This document shows, piece by piece, positions 1 through 12,375 of a stretch of 64,000 bases of DNA. Below the pieces are notes generated by a model. It saw nothing but the letters and a program-made list of their open reading frames with translations, was not told the DNA's origin and did not search any database. A program made the translations under genes and the position numbers. This DNA is from Trichostrongylus colubriformis (Eukaryota > Nematoda > Chromadorea > Rhabditida > Trichostrongylidae): contig OZ022257.1 of NCBI GenBank assembly GCA_963978905.1, positions 25,745,274 through 25,809,273 on the forward strand, given 5' to 3'. How positions within the stretch are numbered: the first letter of the stretch is position 1; each line of letters opens with the position of its first letter.

Positions 1-2257
1 AAGTCGATTGATCATATAAGTAGGTACAAATAATGATGAAACGGCCAGCGTTAGGTAGAGCACGCTGAAATCGTGAATTTTTTCTTATCAAACGAAAACC
101 GACAATCTGAGGTTGAGAAAAGTGTTCAAAAGAGCACCTACTTTGAAAATATAACACGCTGGGTGTCTCAAATATGATGTAGAGGTACTGAACATCTTGT
201 GACGTCAAAATCAGACAATTTCTAGAAGGCACCCTCACATTCGAGAGATTAGCCTTTTTGAACTAATACGAGCTGCTCTAAGCTGTGATGGTTGGCTTAG
301 CTGCTTTCGCCGTCTGTATGACCACTTCCACTGATACAGAATGCACGAAAGCATGTTCTCTGTGTGCAAGAAGGAACTGAGTGCAGGTTCACGACTGTTC
401 CTCTCCGTTTTTCTCTGTTGCACTAATGAGCACCACCAGATCTATGTTTCGCAGTCCGCAGTCGGCCAAAATTGTCTTTAACGGTGGCTTTAAGTGAACA
501 GTGTCACCTCCCCTCTCGTGCAAAGCGGCAGCTGTCTCAACCACTCTCCTCATACAAATTCCCTTGCACCACGTCCGGTGGCCTTGCTATTTTGATGCTC
601 TCGTTAACAAAGGGTGTTGACCGAGCTTTCAGCTTCACTCATTTGGATTTTCATGAGGCAGTGCTCATGTTTCTGTTACGACATGCTTCTGTTCAAGTAC
701 TGCCAGCTCAGATTTTTCATAAGGTACTCCAAGTAAACAACAAAACATGGAGCTGAAATAAATGAATGGACACCCACGCCAAGCTGTCCGCTCCTAGCTC
801 GTTGTTCACTGAGGTCTGAAGATTCGAGAGACCATTGAAAGCTGAGAAAACAAATAGAAAAGCCAGCGATATAATAAGAAGGTTCGCCTAAATCAAGTGT
901 TACTCTTTTGCTAAGAGTGATAAACGCGTTCATCCGTTCATTCTTTGCAGCACAGGTGGCGCGGCGGCAAAGTGACGTCGGACGGCCACGGTGCCGCAAA
1001 GAATGAAGACGGCATAAGTGTGCGGTGATTTTCGAAAAAAAAACAATGGTTACACAGAAATAGAAAACATTCGTGACTGAAGCAGTTATAATGCTGTCAA
1101 GGGTTCTTTCGCTTCTCGTGAATTTGGGTTTCACGGCAGACAGTTTCAATACTCCCAGCCATCTACCTTCATGTGTGCTTCAATAAATTATTTGTTAATA
1201 ATTCAACCCAATTGCAAAAAATTGTTTCCTTATGTCTCAGTTCCCCTAATCGATTAAGTGAAAAAATAAGATCAGCAACAGAAAGCCTATGCGCATCGGT
1301 GCAGGGTACATCTCAAAAATAAAAAAGTGAAAGTAGTGTTATTTGAAAACCTTGATTTTCTGCATGACTTTGGCAACTTTGATTTTCTCGTTACCACTCA
1401 GCATCGCACGTTTCTTCTTCCGAATAATTTTGGCCAGAAAGTCTTGGCTGAAAGAAAGTATACAGACAGTTTATCTCCTGAAATGCTCATCATTTGGTAA
1501 TCTGATCTGGCGTTTACAGCCCACTTGTATAGGTAACCGGCGTTTTCTGTCATTTCATCATGGTCCACACTCGTCATCAAATGCTGCACAGTGACGAGAT
1601 GTTGACGGCGAGCAAATCGTCGGCGGCTACCATGAACGGGACAGAACGGATCGTATTCAGGTAGTCGGGCAACCTAGAATGTGAGTCCTTGCGCACCAAT
1701 CTTTGATGGAAGGGGTGAACAGGAAGGTGGCTTATTTTGTTTGCAAGGTCCCATTTTTCGCAAAAAGAGGTAGATCTTTCTTGTATTCAGAAGTTACGGT
1801 AATTGCAAATCCCGACAATGAACGCCTTCTCTTTTTTACCGGATTCATACAAATATTAATGGGAGCAAAAGACATTACTAATGACACTAGCAGAATGACC
1901 TTTGTATACCTCACAAGCTCCCTCTTGCTGTTGTTGCTCTTCGTCAGTGAATGATGCTCCTCGAAACAGGTATGCGCTAAAATCACGTTGAGTGAGAAGC
2001 CGAATTGCTCTTTGGGAAACCAATCATACTCACAATAGCTTTTCATTATATTATTTCTAAACAGCATTCACATTCCATGGTTAAATCTGTACCGAGGCTC
2101 CGCGCAGGGAACCCGCCCGCTACAAGTCATGCTGCAAGGATTTGACCGCTGTAAACCAGCTTGGAGAGCAAAAAAAACTCGCCAACACGCGTTCGCACAA
2201 ATGCTTGAATAAATCATTTCTCAAAATCCTACGTGAGCACAGTGCACGGCAGCAAAA
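1..2257. other. No recognisable gene
   Basis: Short open frames occur on both strands, but none shows a domain, a signal peptide followed by a splice donor, or a repeat relationship to the rest of the window. I see AT-rich intergenic or intronic sequence only. Confidence 0.5.
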
Positions 2258-2389
2258 TCATTCACGGATAAGGGCTATGGGATCGAGGATGAAAGGTTGT
2301 TCGAGCAGAAGCAACGTCTCCAAATGTACTGTCCCTTGCGGGCACCTATTCGAAATGCTACAAAGATAGGTACCCAGATAAGTTGCCGA

Positions 2390-4330
2390 TTCATCCGCGT
2401 ACAGAATGGTCCTCGTGGTCCTTCCATGAGATCTTTCACCATCACATCCAGAGTAGGGAGGAAGAGGAACGGGCTCAGGGCCGATCCTAGAATGCACCCC
2501 CAACGTAATATCCACTTCATTCGACAGCCCGTGCGGATTACCTACAAATGCCTTAGCTCCATCGTACATATCCCTTACGGGGGCGATCAGCCGTTCTGGT
2601 ACATGGAGTTTCCGCAGGGCATTCCAGAGCAGTGGCTTGGGGAGTTGGTCGAAAGCCTTCTCGAGATCGAAGAATGCTAGGTAGGAGGGTCGCAGCTTCT
2701 CTCAATATTTCACTATCACCTTGATGGCGATAAAGATAGCGTCGGTCGTGGATTTTTCAGGCACAAACCACATTTGTTCCTGGAAGAAAGGGATGAGTGC
2801 CCTCGATCTCGAATCGTTCAGTCTCTCCTACATCTTCATGGTATGTGCTGTCAAGTTGATCCCACGGCAGTTGGAGCATTCCCTCGCTTCACTCTCCTAT
2901 TCGAAATGGGGACGATCGAACTAGTCCTCCATCCATCTGGGATTCTCCCTACAGTGGCTACGGTGTTGAGGAGTCGAATGAGCCACTCCATTCCGTACTC
3001 ATCGAGTGCCTTCCATGCATTCATTAGTACCCCATCTGGACCAACAACCTTCGCAGTCCTCATCTTCCCTAGCATGCGACTGACCTCTCCATTTAATTAG
3101 CCGTGGCCTTCCTCTTTAGGCTTTCGTCACAAGGATACTTCTCGTTCAGAAGCTCATCGAAGTACTCCTCCTTTCCACCTCGGCTGTCTTCCTTAGATTA
3201 ACACCGTCAGAGCTATTTACGGCCTTCACCACCCCGATGTCCTGGGTGGCCAAATGTCGCGCTTTGGCCAGCCTGAAGACGAATTTCCCCACATCTCTGC
3301 CGTCGAACCTCTCGTACAAGGCGTCCATTTCCGTGTTTCTGGCTATGGCTACGGTTGCTTTGGCAAGCCTCTTGAAATTTTTGTAGGTGGCGAGGTCTTA
3401 GTGGGTCGCGTTTTCTGCCAGCGTTTGTACGCTTCCTTCTTCAGTTTCACCACTCGCCTAACCTCCACTCCCAGAACCGAGTCGCTTTGTCTCCTCTGTG
3501 GCTCCCTCGAGTTTCACTCACTGTTTTCTTTAAGCACCGTAGAATGACCTTGACGGCTCTATCTCAAGTCTCCTTGACCGCACCACTGGTGTCTGGAAGA
3601 ACAGCCTCAATGACCCTCATTTTTGGATAATTCTTCTCCACCCTGTGTAGCTTCCACAATCGCATCCTACGCTCAGTCCTCACTTCCGTTTTCTCTGGAA
3701 GCTCTACGGCGATGTCCGCTGAGAGTGGTCTGTGCTGGGTGGCCAATGCCTCACAAGGTAGCACCTTGATGTCCTTCACATTTTTGAGGAACGGCCTCCT
3801 CACGAGCACATTATCTAGCTCTGTTTGCCTTTCCCCGCTGCTGTGGGTTACCTTTTGAGTTTTCTTTTTTGCGAAAATCGTACTACATACAGCGAGGTCG
3901 TGGGCTGTAGTCAGGTCTAAAATCCTCTCTCTCAGCACCCCTCGCCCCGATGCCTCCGCCCCCGTGCACTCTCTCTAGCCCCTTCCGGTCACGGCCGGCA
4001 TGGCTGTTTAGGTCACCCGCTACTGTGGGATAGTCATTTCTCGGGACTGCCTTGATGGCTTCATCGAGGTTCAGATAGAACTGTTTTTTTTTCAACTTCG
4101 AGGCAGCCAGCTTGCGCTGCGTACACTGTCATAATAGTCCTACCCCTAACTTTTGTTTATCCTTACAGCCATGATTCGGTCGCTTATTCTGTCCACACCA
4201 GAGACACAGTACTTGAGGGACTCTGCTACCGCTATGACTTAGCCGTTTCGTTTGGCGTTCCCTGGATTATTGTAGAGTTTGACACCATCACCGATCTCTT
4301 TTGCCTCAGCCCTTTCCTCGGAGTTTCCAG
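2390..4330 (-). pseudogene. Decayed RTE-type non-LTR retrotransposon (endonuclease and partial reverse transcriptase)
   Basis: On the minus strand the open pieces run in the order of an RTE ORF2. An apurinic-type endonuclease comes first: at about 4095-3883 a segment contains AGDLNSHAGRDRKG, the GDxN motif of this nuclease fold, followed at about 3938-3564 by VCSTIFAKKKTQKVTH and a later QHRPL motif. A linker at 3328-3146 (YERFDGRDVGKFVFRLAKAR) and the start of the reverse transcriptase at 3075-2851 (GPDGVLMNAWKAL, then IPDGWRTSSIVPI) follow. The palm box appears as ILYADES near 2400, so the second catalytic aspartate of YADD is replaced by glutamate. Stops and frameshifts separate the pieces, and similarity fades after the palm box, so the 3' half is missing. 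This is a dead copy. The retrotransposon assignment is secure from motif order; the RTE clade is from familiarity with hookworm RTE proteins. Confidence 0.85.
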
Positions 4331-4367
4331 ACGGCATAGGACTTGGATGCTCCTGTGTTTCATCAAA

Positions 4368-4440
4368 AGCAGGGATAGCCCAATGGTTAAGAGGATAAGC
4401 TCACGTCTGCACATTCAAAACTACCGGGTCGACCCCTGCT
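4368..4440 (+). ncRNA. tRNA-like unit (pseudo-tRNA or tRNA-derived SINE head)
   Basis: The 73-nt segment has a perfect 7-bp acceptor-type pairing, AGCAGGG at its 5' end and CCCTGCT at its 3' end. It contains an A-box-like sequence TAGCCCAATGGTTAAGAGG and a B-box-like GGGTCGACCCC that lacks one T of the usual GGTTCGANTCC. D and anticodon stems do not fold cleanly. It lies just beyond the 5' limit of the minus-strand RTE remnant. It could be a decayed tRNA or the head of a tRNA-derived SINE; a functional tRNA is unlikely. Confidence 0.45.
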
Positions 4441-4597
4441 GAGGCGCAAAACCATGCCATGCAAGAAACTGCAAAATGGTGACGTTACCAGCGTCAGACC
4501 AAGGTTGACAGGTTGGATGACGGAGAACCCTAATTACAACGACAATGTATAGAGTTGCAAAAGGATATAGTGATGAGTATTAAGAAAGCCATGATCG

Positions 4598-4645
4598 TTC
4601 AAGGTGGAACATTCAAAACGCTGGGAACTTCCCTGACAACCTAAT
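4598..4645 (-). repeat. Solitary mariner-type terminus
   Basis: Read on the minus strand this begins TTAGGTTGTCAGGGAAGTTC directly beside TA, the form of a mariner inverted-repeat end. No matching second end was found within 1.5 kb on either side, so it is a remnant. Confidence 0.4.
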
Positions 4646-6640
4646 AGATCAGCGGCTTCAATCCTAGTACTGCATTTATGGCAAATGAAAGTGTAAAAAC
4701 GTAAAAATGAATTGAGAGAGGTACCATTTTTCTTGTCGTGCTTCCGTCGATGGCAGTAAGACCCTCCCCAAATCCCGGAACGAAAACGGCTTTGGTTCTT
4801 GATAATACTCTTTTGGCCTGAAAATAATTGCAATTTGAGGTTATAACAGGGTTCCCACATGAATCTTGGAAATGATGTAAAATGACGACACCTCACTCTT
4901 ATGATTATCATTATTATCATTTATGCATGAGCCTTGAGTACAAGAAATGAACGATAATAATAATCATTATTAATCACCCAGTAATTCCATCCGAAATTTC
5001 ATCGAACAAAAACATGAGCCAAAGAAAAAAAATTAAAACACCAAAAGAAATGTAAAAACAGAGTCAAAAAACAGCAGCAAAAAATTTACTGTGGCATTCC
5101 CCATGTCACATATAAGCTGAAAATTACCATGCGAGTGCTTATGCCTAAAATTGAAGGAGAGTTTACAATCGGAAAGGTATCTGGGGTCTGCTGCGATAAC
5201 GCAACGTATTCCTTTCTCACTTTGATAACCGGCCTCCCATTAATTTGCTGCCAAAGCATTTTTCCACTGTATTATGGAACCTTGCAGCATTAACGATGCG
5301 CTTTACTATTGGTTTCATTGATTTTGAGTTATTTGCTGTGTTGAATCGTAGTCACCCTCATGTGATCACAAAGCCCAGTGTGGAAACTACATAATCGGAA
5401 GAAACGTCTATAAAGGGAAAGCCACAACAGAAGCGCATAATGTAGGATTTCTTTTTGCATTCAGGGGATGGCAAGAACCGTTCACTCCGTACAGACACTG
5501 CAGTAGGGCACAAAGTCTATCAGCCCGAACACCAGCCATTCATGGCTGATGCGGTGTATTGGTTGCGTTGCACACGACCAGTCGTGAGGTTTCGACGAGA
5601 AATCCGCACTGCGAGGGATCATTCGCATGTTAGCATATTTACCAGACTGAGTGAAAATACTTGAGTGAAAGTTCCGACATTTTATCCTCCTTGAATTTTG
5701 ACTTCGACTTTCCCAGCTGTTGCTAGTGTACATATATGGAAGCTCATTCGCCATCGAGTTGTCCTAATTGTTCAGTCGCTCACTAGACCGTATAAAAGTT
5801 ATTCGCAACAACCATCTTTGCCGGGTTCCTTCACACCTGCAACCTTTGCAAGAGCGTGAGCTATGGTCAAAATGTAAGTCTGCAAACAGGAAGGTAAGAC
5901 AAAATGCAGTAGGAGCCTGGTTGTAGGACAGGGCACTCGTATAAGGCCATCGAGCCGGTGCATTGCTCGAAGACCCAATTCCACTGCTTCGACAAGTGTT
6001 TTGCCTCTCGATCATGAATTTTCCGCCCACCAGCAGGCGTGCCCATCTCGAAATCTGACAGCCTCACCACAGTGCACCACTATCCATCGAATGCCGCATG
6101 TTGTCTCAATGGGCAAGCTGTGACTGCCCTGCCCTTAAGTTGTTATCGTGGTTTGATAAAAACATGAGGAAAGAGCGTAAGAGACATCTCCTCAACCTCC
6201 GCGGCGTTATGTAATACAAGGATTCTATGGTCAAATCAAAGACAAGGAAAGAGCTGATGTCTCGAGAAGCCTGCTTTAAGGGGTTTCAGGTGTTATAGGG
6301 ACAGAAAATTCGTTCGATGGCGTGATATGTGGTGCGACAAATCGATGCGTGATAGAGGCAAACTATTGGGTCGTGGCAAAAATGATGATCGTTTTTGTTT
6401 CTGCTGTATTGCACTGGTCATAATCCATTGAAAACTTAAACAAATAGTAATTCAGGCAGTCGTACAAAGTCTTTCTTGTGCCTCTGCCACCACTTCTTCT
6501 ACTATTTTGGGTCACCCGCGAAGAATCGTCAACACGCGAAATCCGACTCATCTTCACGAGTATAAACTTCGCCCTAATACTGCGGAGCGCTAAGAATATT
6601 ACCAATGCATCGGGCTAAGGAGTGAGCGCACCACAAGCAG
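4646..6640. other. No recognisable gene
   Basis: AT-rich sequence with short ORFs only. A TATAAAAG-like string near 5791 has no gene attached that I can support. No repeats shared with other parts of the window were seen. Confidence 0.4.
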
Positions 6641-6649
6641 GTGGTTCGG

Positions 6650-7560
6650 CAAATTCCGAAATGGAGACTCCAACCCGGAATATCAGGAGGGACTCGGTCG
6701 GCCATCGGAAGTTAAAGACGACGGATTGAAGCACAGGTAGAAGCCGACCCGGAAGCATCCACAAGGGAAATTGCTGAAGAGGTGAGAGTTGACTTCGGAA
6801 CTGTAGCACGTCATTGAAAGAAGACTGGGAAGGTAAATAATTTGACATGTGGATTCCGCATGAGTTGACTGAGCACCAGCAATCCCTTCGTCTCAAAGTC
6901 CGTTTGTCTCATCTTAAACGCATCATAAACGATCTTTTCTGCAACGCATTGTGACGTGTTACGAAAAATGGATTCATTGCGGCGCTAAACGATGGTCAGG
7001 GCAGTGGTTGGATCACGACGAAGCTCTAAACATTTCCCAAAGCCGCAGTTGCACCAAAAATGGTCATGGTGACTTTGGTGGTCAAAGCCGCTTTGATCCA
7101 CCAAAGTTTCCTGGCTTCAGGAAAAACCATCACAGCGGAGAAGTACTGTGAGGAAATCTGAAAGATTTACCAGACACTGCATTGAATCAAGCCGGCATTA
7201 ATCAACAGAAAGGGCGCGGTCCGAGTCCATTACAATGCCCCACGCATATTCATAAATGACACAGATGGAATGGGGATATCGAACTGTTGATTATCCTCCA
7301 TATTCACTATACCTTTCCCCTACGGAATATCACATTTCGGAGTGTCTCGAAATTTTCTATCACGAGTAGTGCTCCCGAAACCAAGACGAGAAAAGCATTC
7401 AAAATTTCGTCAGTTCCAGAGCCCCAGTATTTTATTCTGCCGGAACATCTGAACTGCCCTCTCGTTGGCAGAAATGTGTTGATTCTTTCGGTCGTTAGAC
7501 TAATAAGCAACACTTCGAAGCGAGCATTCCGAAATATTTGCTCTAAAACGGTCTTCATTT
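6650..7560 (+). pseudogene. Decayed mariner transposase
   Basis: The plus strand encodes, across several frames and stops, the consecutive blocks of a mariner transposase. A helix-turn-helix piece (EASTREIAEEVRVDFGTVAR) lies near 6740-6815. The linker region near 6840-6900 reads as a broken version of the usual PHELTEHQQ block. Around 6965-7030 there is WIHCGAKRWSGQWLDHDEA, where the family normally has a DEKW block with the first catalytic aspartate. Downstream come blocks matching ITAEKYCEE and, near 7400-7490, the C-terminal FYSAGTSELPSRWQKCVD. Frameshifts and stops are frequent, so it is inactive. It is a different mariner lineage from the copy at 38.7 kb, resembling the SETMAR/Hsmar1-like group. 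Terminal repeats could not be found. Confidence 0.75.
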
Positions 7561-7574
7561 TTGCCATGACCTGA

Positions 7575-9090
7575 TGGTAAATTTAAACTAAATGAAGTTG
7601 CGCAGGTCCTACGACAATTTCAGTATTTCTTGTAGTTCCAGTGCACTCGCCCTCAGGCAGTAACCAATAATGATAGTGGAGAATCGTCTTTACGTGTGAT
7701 AATAGCTGAATTTCAAGTCAGAGGTATTTGCTTCTGATTTGCTCAGCCACAATTGGTTTTTTACCAACCGATGCTGTTGTAACGACCACTCTATGTGTCA
7801 AACAAATGCGAAGAGTGGTTAGCAATGCCGTTTAAACTCTTCGAAGTGTATTCCAGCATGGCCCAACAAGGCAAGAAAGCAAAAAAGAGCTGAATTGTAA
7901 AGTTCGGCTTCACGCTGTGAATCCTCTTGACTGATCATGATCCGAATACTACTCGATTAAGGTCCCAAGACGTTGGAAGTAAGAAATTCATTATCGAGCT
8001 ACACTTAAACAATGCGGCCATCAGTTTTTTATATAGTGCTTCGCAAACTTCTAGACATAGAGCATTGGTCAGCTGCCTAGTCACTGAAGGTAGGTGGTGC
8101 AAGACAATGATTATGTATTGCCTACATATATCGCAGAATTTTGAAGTAGCAATGTACTGAAAGACAGGTTGCATGTGTTTCAGGACTCATGCACCAACCT
8201 GAAGCTACACTGAAATAAAGCATAGGACAACGTCACAGGCTTAGGCTCGACCAAGACAGCGTCCCCAGCTCGTGCCCTTGTCGTCCTACGGCTGACTCCT
8301 TGGAGCAAATTTTTGTTCTAATGGCACACAATGCTGCCTTTAGGATCCCATCTGAAACAACTTTTTTTTCCTGAACTCCTGAACTGACCTTTTGCAACAG
8401 GCTTCTAAAGGAATGACATCGATTTCAGTGTCCTTGCAGAGTGGCAATAAGTGTTCGCGTTTTCTGGATATCGCGCCGAATTTCTGCAACACGTGTAGAG
8501 ATGCTCTCCGAATCGATTCAAGGGCCGGTGACCTAAACGAAAAAGACGGTGATCTGGATTGTGAAAGCACTCATACTTCTTACAGTATAAATAGGAGCTG
8601 CTGAACACTTGCTATAGATGCTAGACCCTTCGCTTTCGGGTTTTTCATCAGAATGCGCGGATTTTGATTCAATTCTGCAGACTTCTCAGGAACAAGTAGC
8701 TGGGTAAACCAGGATTCATTTGTCCAGTTGGACTGCTTCAACAATGATCAATATGCTTGGAAAAACGATCTGCGGAATTTCAATTTTGTCTGCTATGCTA
8801 AAGAACGTGTTAGGTGAAACTTTTTTACTGACTGGCTGACGCTTCGAGAGCTTTATCGTAGCTCAAAATTTAGAACTTTGCCCTCAGTACAACCGAACGC
8901 CTCATCACTCTAGCGGTTCTGACGGAAAATCAGAAAAACAGCTGAAGAAACCCCGTACGAGAGAAAAAGCTTACCCAGTCTGCAACCACGAGAGGGGACA
9001 ACGCTACTCCATGTCGCTTAATGTTAGTGAATGAGAGGTTCCATGTTATACCTATAGATCAGTACAGTAAGGACTCATATTCCCCTTTAC
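7575..9090. other. No recognisable gene
   Basis: Only short unassigned ORFs. The 3' part may include badly decayed sequence upstream of the Penelope-like remnant that follows, but I could not identify reverse transcriptase motifs in it. Confidence 0.35.
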
Positions 9091-9099
9091 ACCAGTAGC

Positions 9100-9580
9100 T
9101 CTTTCTCGAGTGCAGAAGGACAAATGTTTTCTTAGGGAGTGTTCCAATTACCGAAAGCTAACTCGTGCGAAACAGGCTACACGTTAGGCGCTGCATATCA
9201 GAGAATTGTGTTACATGCCTGTATGGTACAACTTTGGATTGCATGGAAGGTGTGATCTATCGAATCAAATGTCAGATTCGTAACGAAACGTACATTGGGA
9301 AACTGGAAGAGTACTAGCAATGCGTATAAAAGATCGTTCTGTCAAGAGAGGAGGTAACATAAGAACACCTCTAGTAGAGCATATGACCAAAGAGCAAGGC
9401 GGACATGGCTTTGATGTGAAATGCAAAATTCTGATATACGACTGAGATTTATGCCTGCAAGTTTCTTGAAACGCTTCGAACGAGCCGAAATGAATGCTCT
9501 TCCAGCACTGATTACCTCTTGCCATTTGGCCACATTGCGAGCTACTGATGTGAGCGGGAGACGTGCATGTCTCTACAATC
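9100..9580 (+). pseudogene. Penelope-like element remnant: GIY-YIG endonuclease region
   Basis: The plus strand reads ENCVTCLYGTTLDCMEGVIY and then RIKCQIRNETYIGKLEEY from about 9203. This is the cysteine linker followed by the first GIY-YIG block (IY...ETYIG) of Penelope-like retroelements. A frameshift follows, then RIKDRSVKRGGNIRTPLVEH and FDVKCKILIYD to about 9440, and a final TDYLLPFGHIASY in another frame, matching the order of the C-terminal nuclease domain. Several stops interrupt it, so it is a fossil. The reverse transcriptase part upstream is not recognisable. The GIY-YIG call is fairly secure from block order; the exact Penelope clade is unknown. Confidence 0.65.
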
Positions 9581-9589
9581 ATATAATCT

Positions 9590-9745
9590 CTCTATTATAG
9601 AAAACCAGCAGCTTTGTGCACTTGTTTGTATGCTGGTTTGCATGTTTGTCCGTCCGCAAGGGAGTGTTTGTGATAGAGGATGATAGGGAAAATCGACCGC
9701 CACGTGTGGAATTACTAACTGATGCATGACTATCAATCTATTTAT
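9590..9745 (-). repeat. Interspersed repeat tail (family H), copy 1
   Basis: Read on the minus strand this carries a CCTCTATCACAA block followed by TTGCGGACGGACAAACATGC, which resembles the 3' parts of two plus-strand repeats near 60.5 and 63.5 kb (CTCTATCACGATCGCC then GACAGACACAC). It is probably the 3' tail of an unidentified retroelement. Confidence 0.35.
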
Positions 9746-10082
9746 AAGGTCAGATTATGGTAGTGAGAGCATTTCCCAGTCATATAAACACCACGTACGC
9801 TCGCAGCCATTCTGTGGTGCTGACTTCGCATTAGGTGTCAGCACAATAGGATGGCATGCAGGTATGTTGGATTGTCGGCGTAGTCCCGTTTGAATTAGAC
9901 AGACTGAAGAGTGGGTTATTGCGTGAACGAGAACGATTGCTGTCTTCTACCACGTAGCGGACGGTTCAGTATGCTACCATGATGCGAGCAGAGGATGAGA
10001 GTAGTGGATCTTACCATCATAGAACCGCAGTACTCAGTTAGCACTATGACTAATGGGTGACACCGGTGGATAAATTCACCAG

Positions 10083-11206
10083 GGTACGTAGGGGTGAGGG
10101 GAAATACGCCAAAAATCCGCGTGGCTGTCCGCGGCGAGCGGCGCGGCGAGTCCGAGTTGGATTATATCGTTTCAGGGAACCTGCACATCTAAGATGGCGA
10201 TCGTATCCAAACCTAAGGTGTGACAGGGCGGGCGGTCGCATGCGCATCGTTGCTGGGGCGCTAAGCGCAGCGGTACTGAGTGTGGGTATCTCGTAGGACG
10301 TTTTGTTTGTATCTGATATCTCTTTATAATCTGCATTACGTTTGAATGAATCGTTTGTCGGATTGATTCAGCGATAACCCCTTGTTCTATTTCACAGCGT
10401 AACTAACCATTTTCGCCCTCTTGAATTCCACAGCTTCTGTCTGAATTTGACTCACGTATTTTGAACACCTCCCTTCACCTGGTGCTAATATAGTTGGTGG
10501 GGGCACTTCACTGTGCTCGGCGTCACGTGCTACTTTTGCCTAGGTTTTTAGCCTAAGGCTTTCTTTAGGGGGGAAGTCCCTATCTCTCTTAAAGAAGGCT
10601 TAGGTGAAAATATACACCTCAGTGCACAAACTGATGATTGTATAACGGTTTCAATTGAGCGCAACAGTGAGGACCTCTCTACATCTATATTAGCGCCGCT
10701 GCAACTACTTTCATGGTGCTCTAGAGACGGATGGCTGATGGAAGAGTCCATTTTCATTTAAAGATTGAATATAATGAGCGCAAAACTGAGTCTTCAAAGT
10801 GTTTGATTTTTCAACAAGGAAAATCGTGAAACGTCAATTCTTCAGACCCTTTTCGCAGTATCAGTAGCTGATCATTGGTGATCGGATATTCGGAACGAAA
10901 GGAATAGAAAAATCTCCCTACATCTAGACTTTTTGTAGCGCATGATGCAGCAAACTACATGAGGCAGAGTGTAAATGTGATTAGATCTCGGCATCTGTGT
11001 TGAAATCGCTACGGCGCCACTCCATCTCTCATATTTCAAAACGTTTAGCGCGCCTCAGCAACGATGCGTGCTGTCGCACCTTTGGATGCGATCGCCATCT
11101 TAGATGTGCAGGTCTCCTAATACGATATAATCCAACTCGGACTCGCCGCGCCGCTTGCCGCGGACGGCCACGCGGATTTTTGGCGTATTTCCCCCCACCC
11201 GGGTAC
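10083..11206. mobile_element. Element with 140-bp GC-rich terminal inverted repeats (family G)
   Basis: The plus-strand block at about 10083-10222 and the block at about 11068-11206 are reverse complements with roughly 90 percent identity by eye. Shared strings include GGGGAAATACGCCAAAAATC, GCGGCGCGGCGAGTCCGAGT and CATCTAAGATGGCGATCG. About 850 bp between the arms holds no recognisable ORF. A related, shorter element with the same GGGGGGAAATACGCCAAAAA motif lies at 61.4-61.7 kb. A non-autonomous DNA transposon is the simplest reading; target duplications were not resolved. Confidence 0.65.
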
Positions 11207-11950
11207 GTGTGAATTCAATACAACTGCTCGTTCTATTTTTACTGAACTCATCGCTGAGTTAGTCCTTTTCAGAATATTTCATGCGTAGTCCGCAGCTCAC
11301 CAGTTTTATGTGACACGCGAGTCAGCCTTGCGGAAACGATCTGGCGGAAGATGAGGCTGTTAATAAGAAAGTGCTTTCTGAGAACCTCATTGCCAAAACT
11401 TGAAGTTGACATCGATGCCGAGGTTTCCCGAGAAAGGAAAGTAGAGTCTTATCAGTGGAATTTTAAGAGTGGGTGGTCTACTCGTCCGATGAACTTTCTG
11501 TCGAACAAATTATCGTCTCTTCACCCACTTGCTCCGTCGTTTTCGATCAGCTCGTTGTCTTTCGGCTTCTTCGGCAATGTCCTCTTTGGCCAAGCCAAGT
11601 GCTTGTAGTTCGGCATCGTCTATTTTGATCATTTGCTGGAAATTCAGAGTATTCCCACCATAAAACTACATTCAAATGTGAAGCTCATTCTTTCCCTATA
11701 TTATATCGCAATTAGCTTGTTCAAAAAGTCCTTGCGGTTTCGGATGTTTCACCTTCTGAACAATGATCTTGGTTCATCTCTACGATTGCCTACACCATGT
11801 TGAAGCCCTTTTCTGGTTAAATTAAAGCACAGTAAAGTTTATGCCTAAAATAAAGTTTCAGTTCTTATGAACTCTTCAAGACACAGTGGACAAACGAGCG
11901 CTCCAAACAATATTCACAAAGACCTATTTCTTGATCGCGTCATGACTCAA

Positions 11951-12375
11951 AGGAATCGTCCACGGAAAATTCGTTTTTGTGTTTCCCATACGTTTATGTT
12001 GTATTTGCCTAATGTGGGCCTCATGCAAAATTTCACGCGAAAAAATGCGAATCTGGCTGAGATACAGCACCACAAAGTGCGGTCCCAGTGGGCGGGGCCT
12101 AAGAGTAAAAGCCTCGTCCCGTGGTCCGCCGCCGTTGGGAACGGAGAGTGGGACTGTTTACGAAACTTTCTGCTCCTACAATGCGTCTCCGACCACGGCG
12201 GACGACGGAACGAGGCTTTTCTCTTGGGCCCCGCCCACCGGGACCGCACTTTGTGGTGCTGTATCTCGGCCAGATTCGCATTTTTTCGCGTGAAATTTTG
12301 CATGAGGCCCACATTAGGCAAATACAACATAAACGTATGGGTAACACAAAAACGCATTTTCCGTGGACGATTCCT
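11951..12375. mobile_element. Palindromic MITE, family F1, copy 1 (TCAA flanks)
   Basis: This 425-bp element begins AGGAATCGTCCACGGAAAA and ends with its inverse complement, TTTTCCGTGGACGATTCCT. Both sides abut TCAA (11947-11950 and 12376-12379), a likely 4-bp target duplication. Its two halves are reverse complements almost throughout (for example GCAAAATTTCACGCGAAAA in each arm), so single strands could fold into a hairpin about 190 bp long. Overlapping ORFs on both strands are a by-product of the palindrome. Other copies lie at 15320-16401, 49226-49490 and 58578-59003. Confidence 0.85.

Noticed and set aside
4598..4645. A complete mariner element ending here
   Set aside because: No second terminus and no transposase piece in the right orientation could be found.
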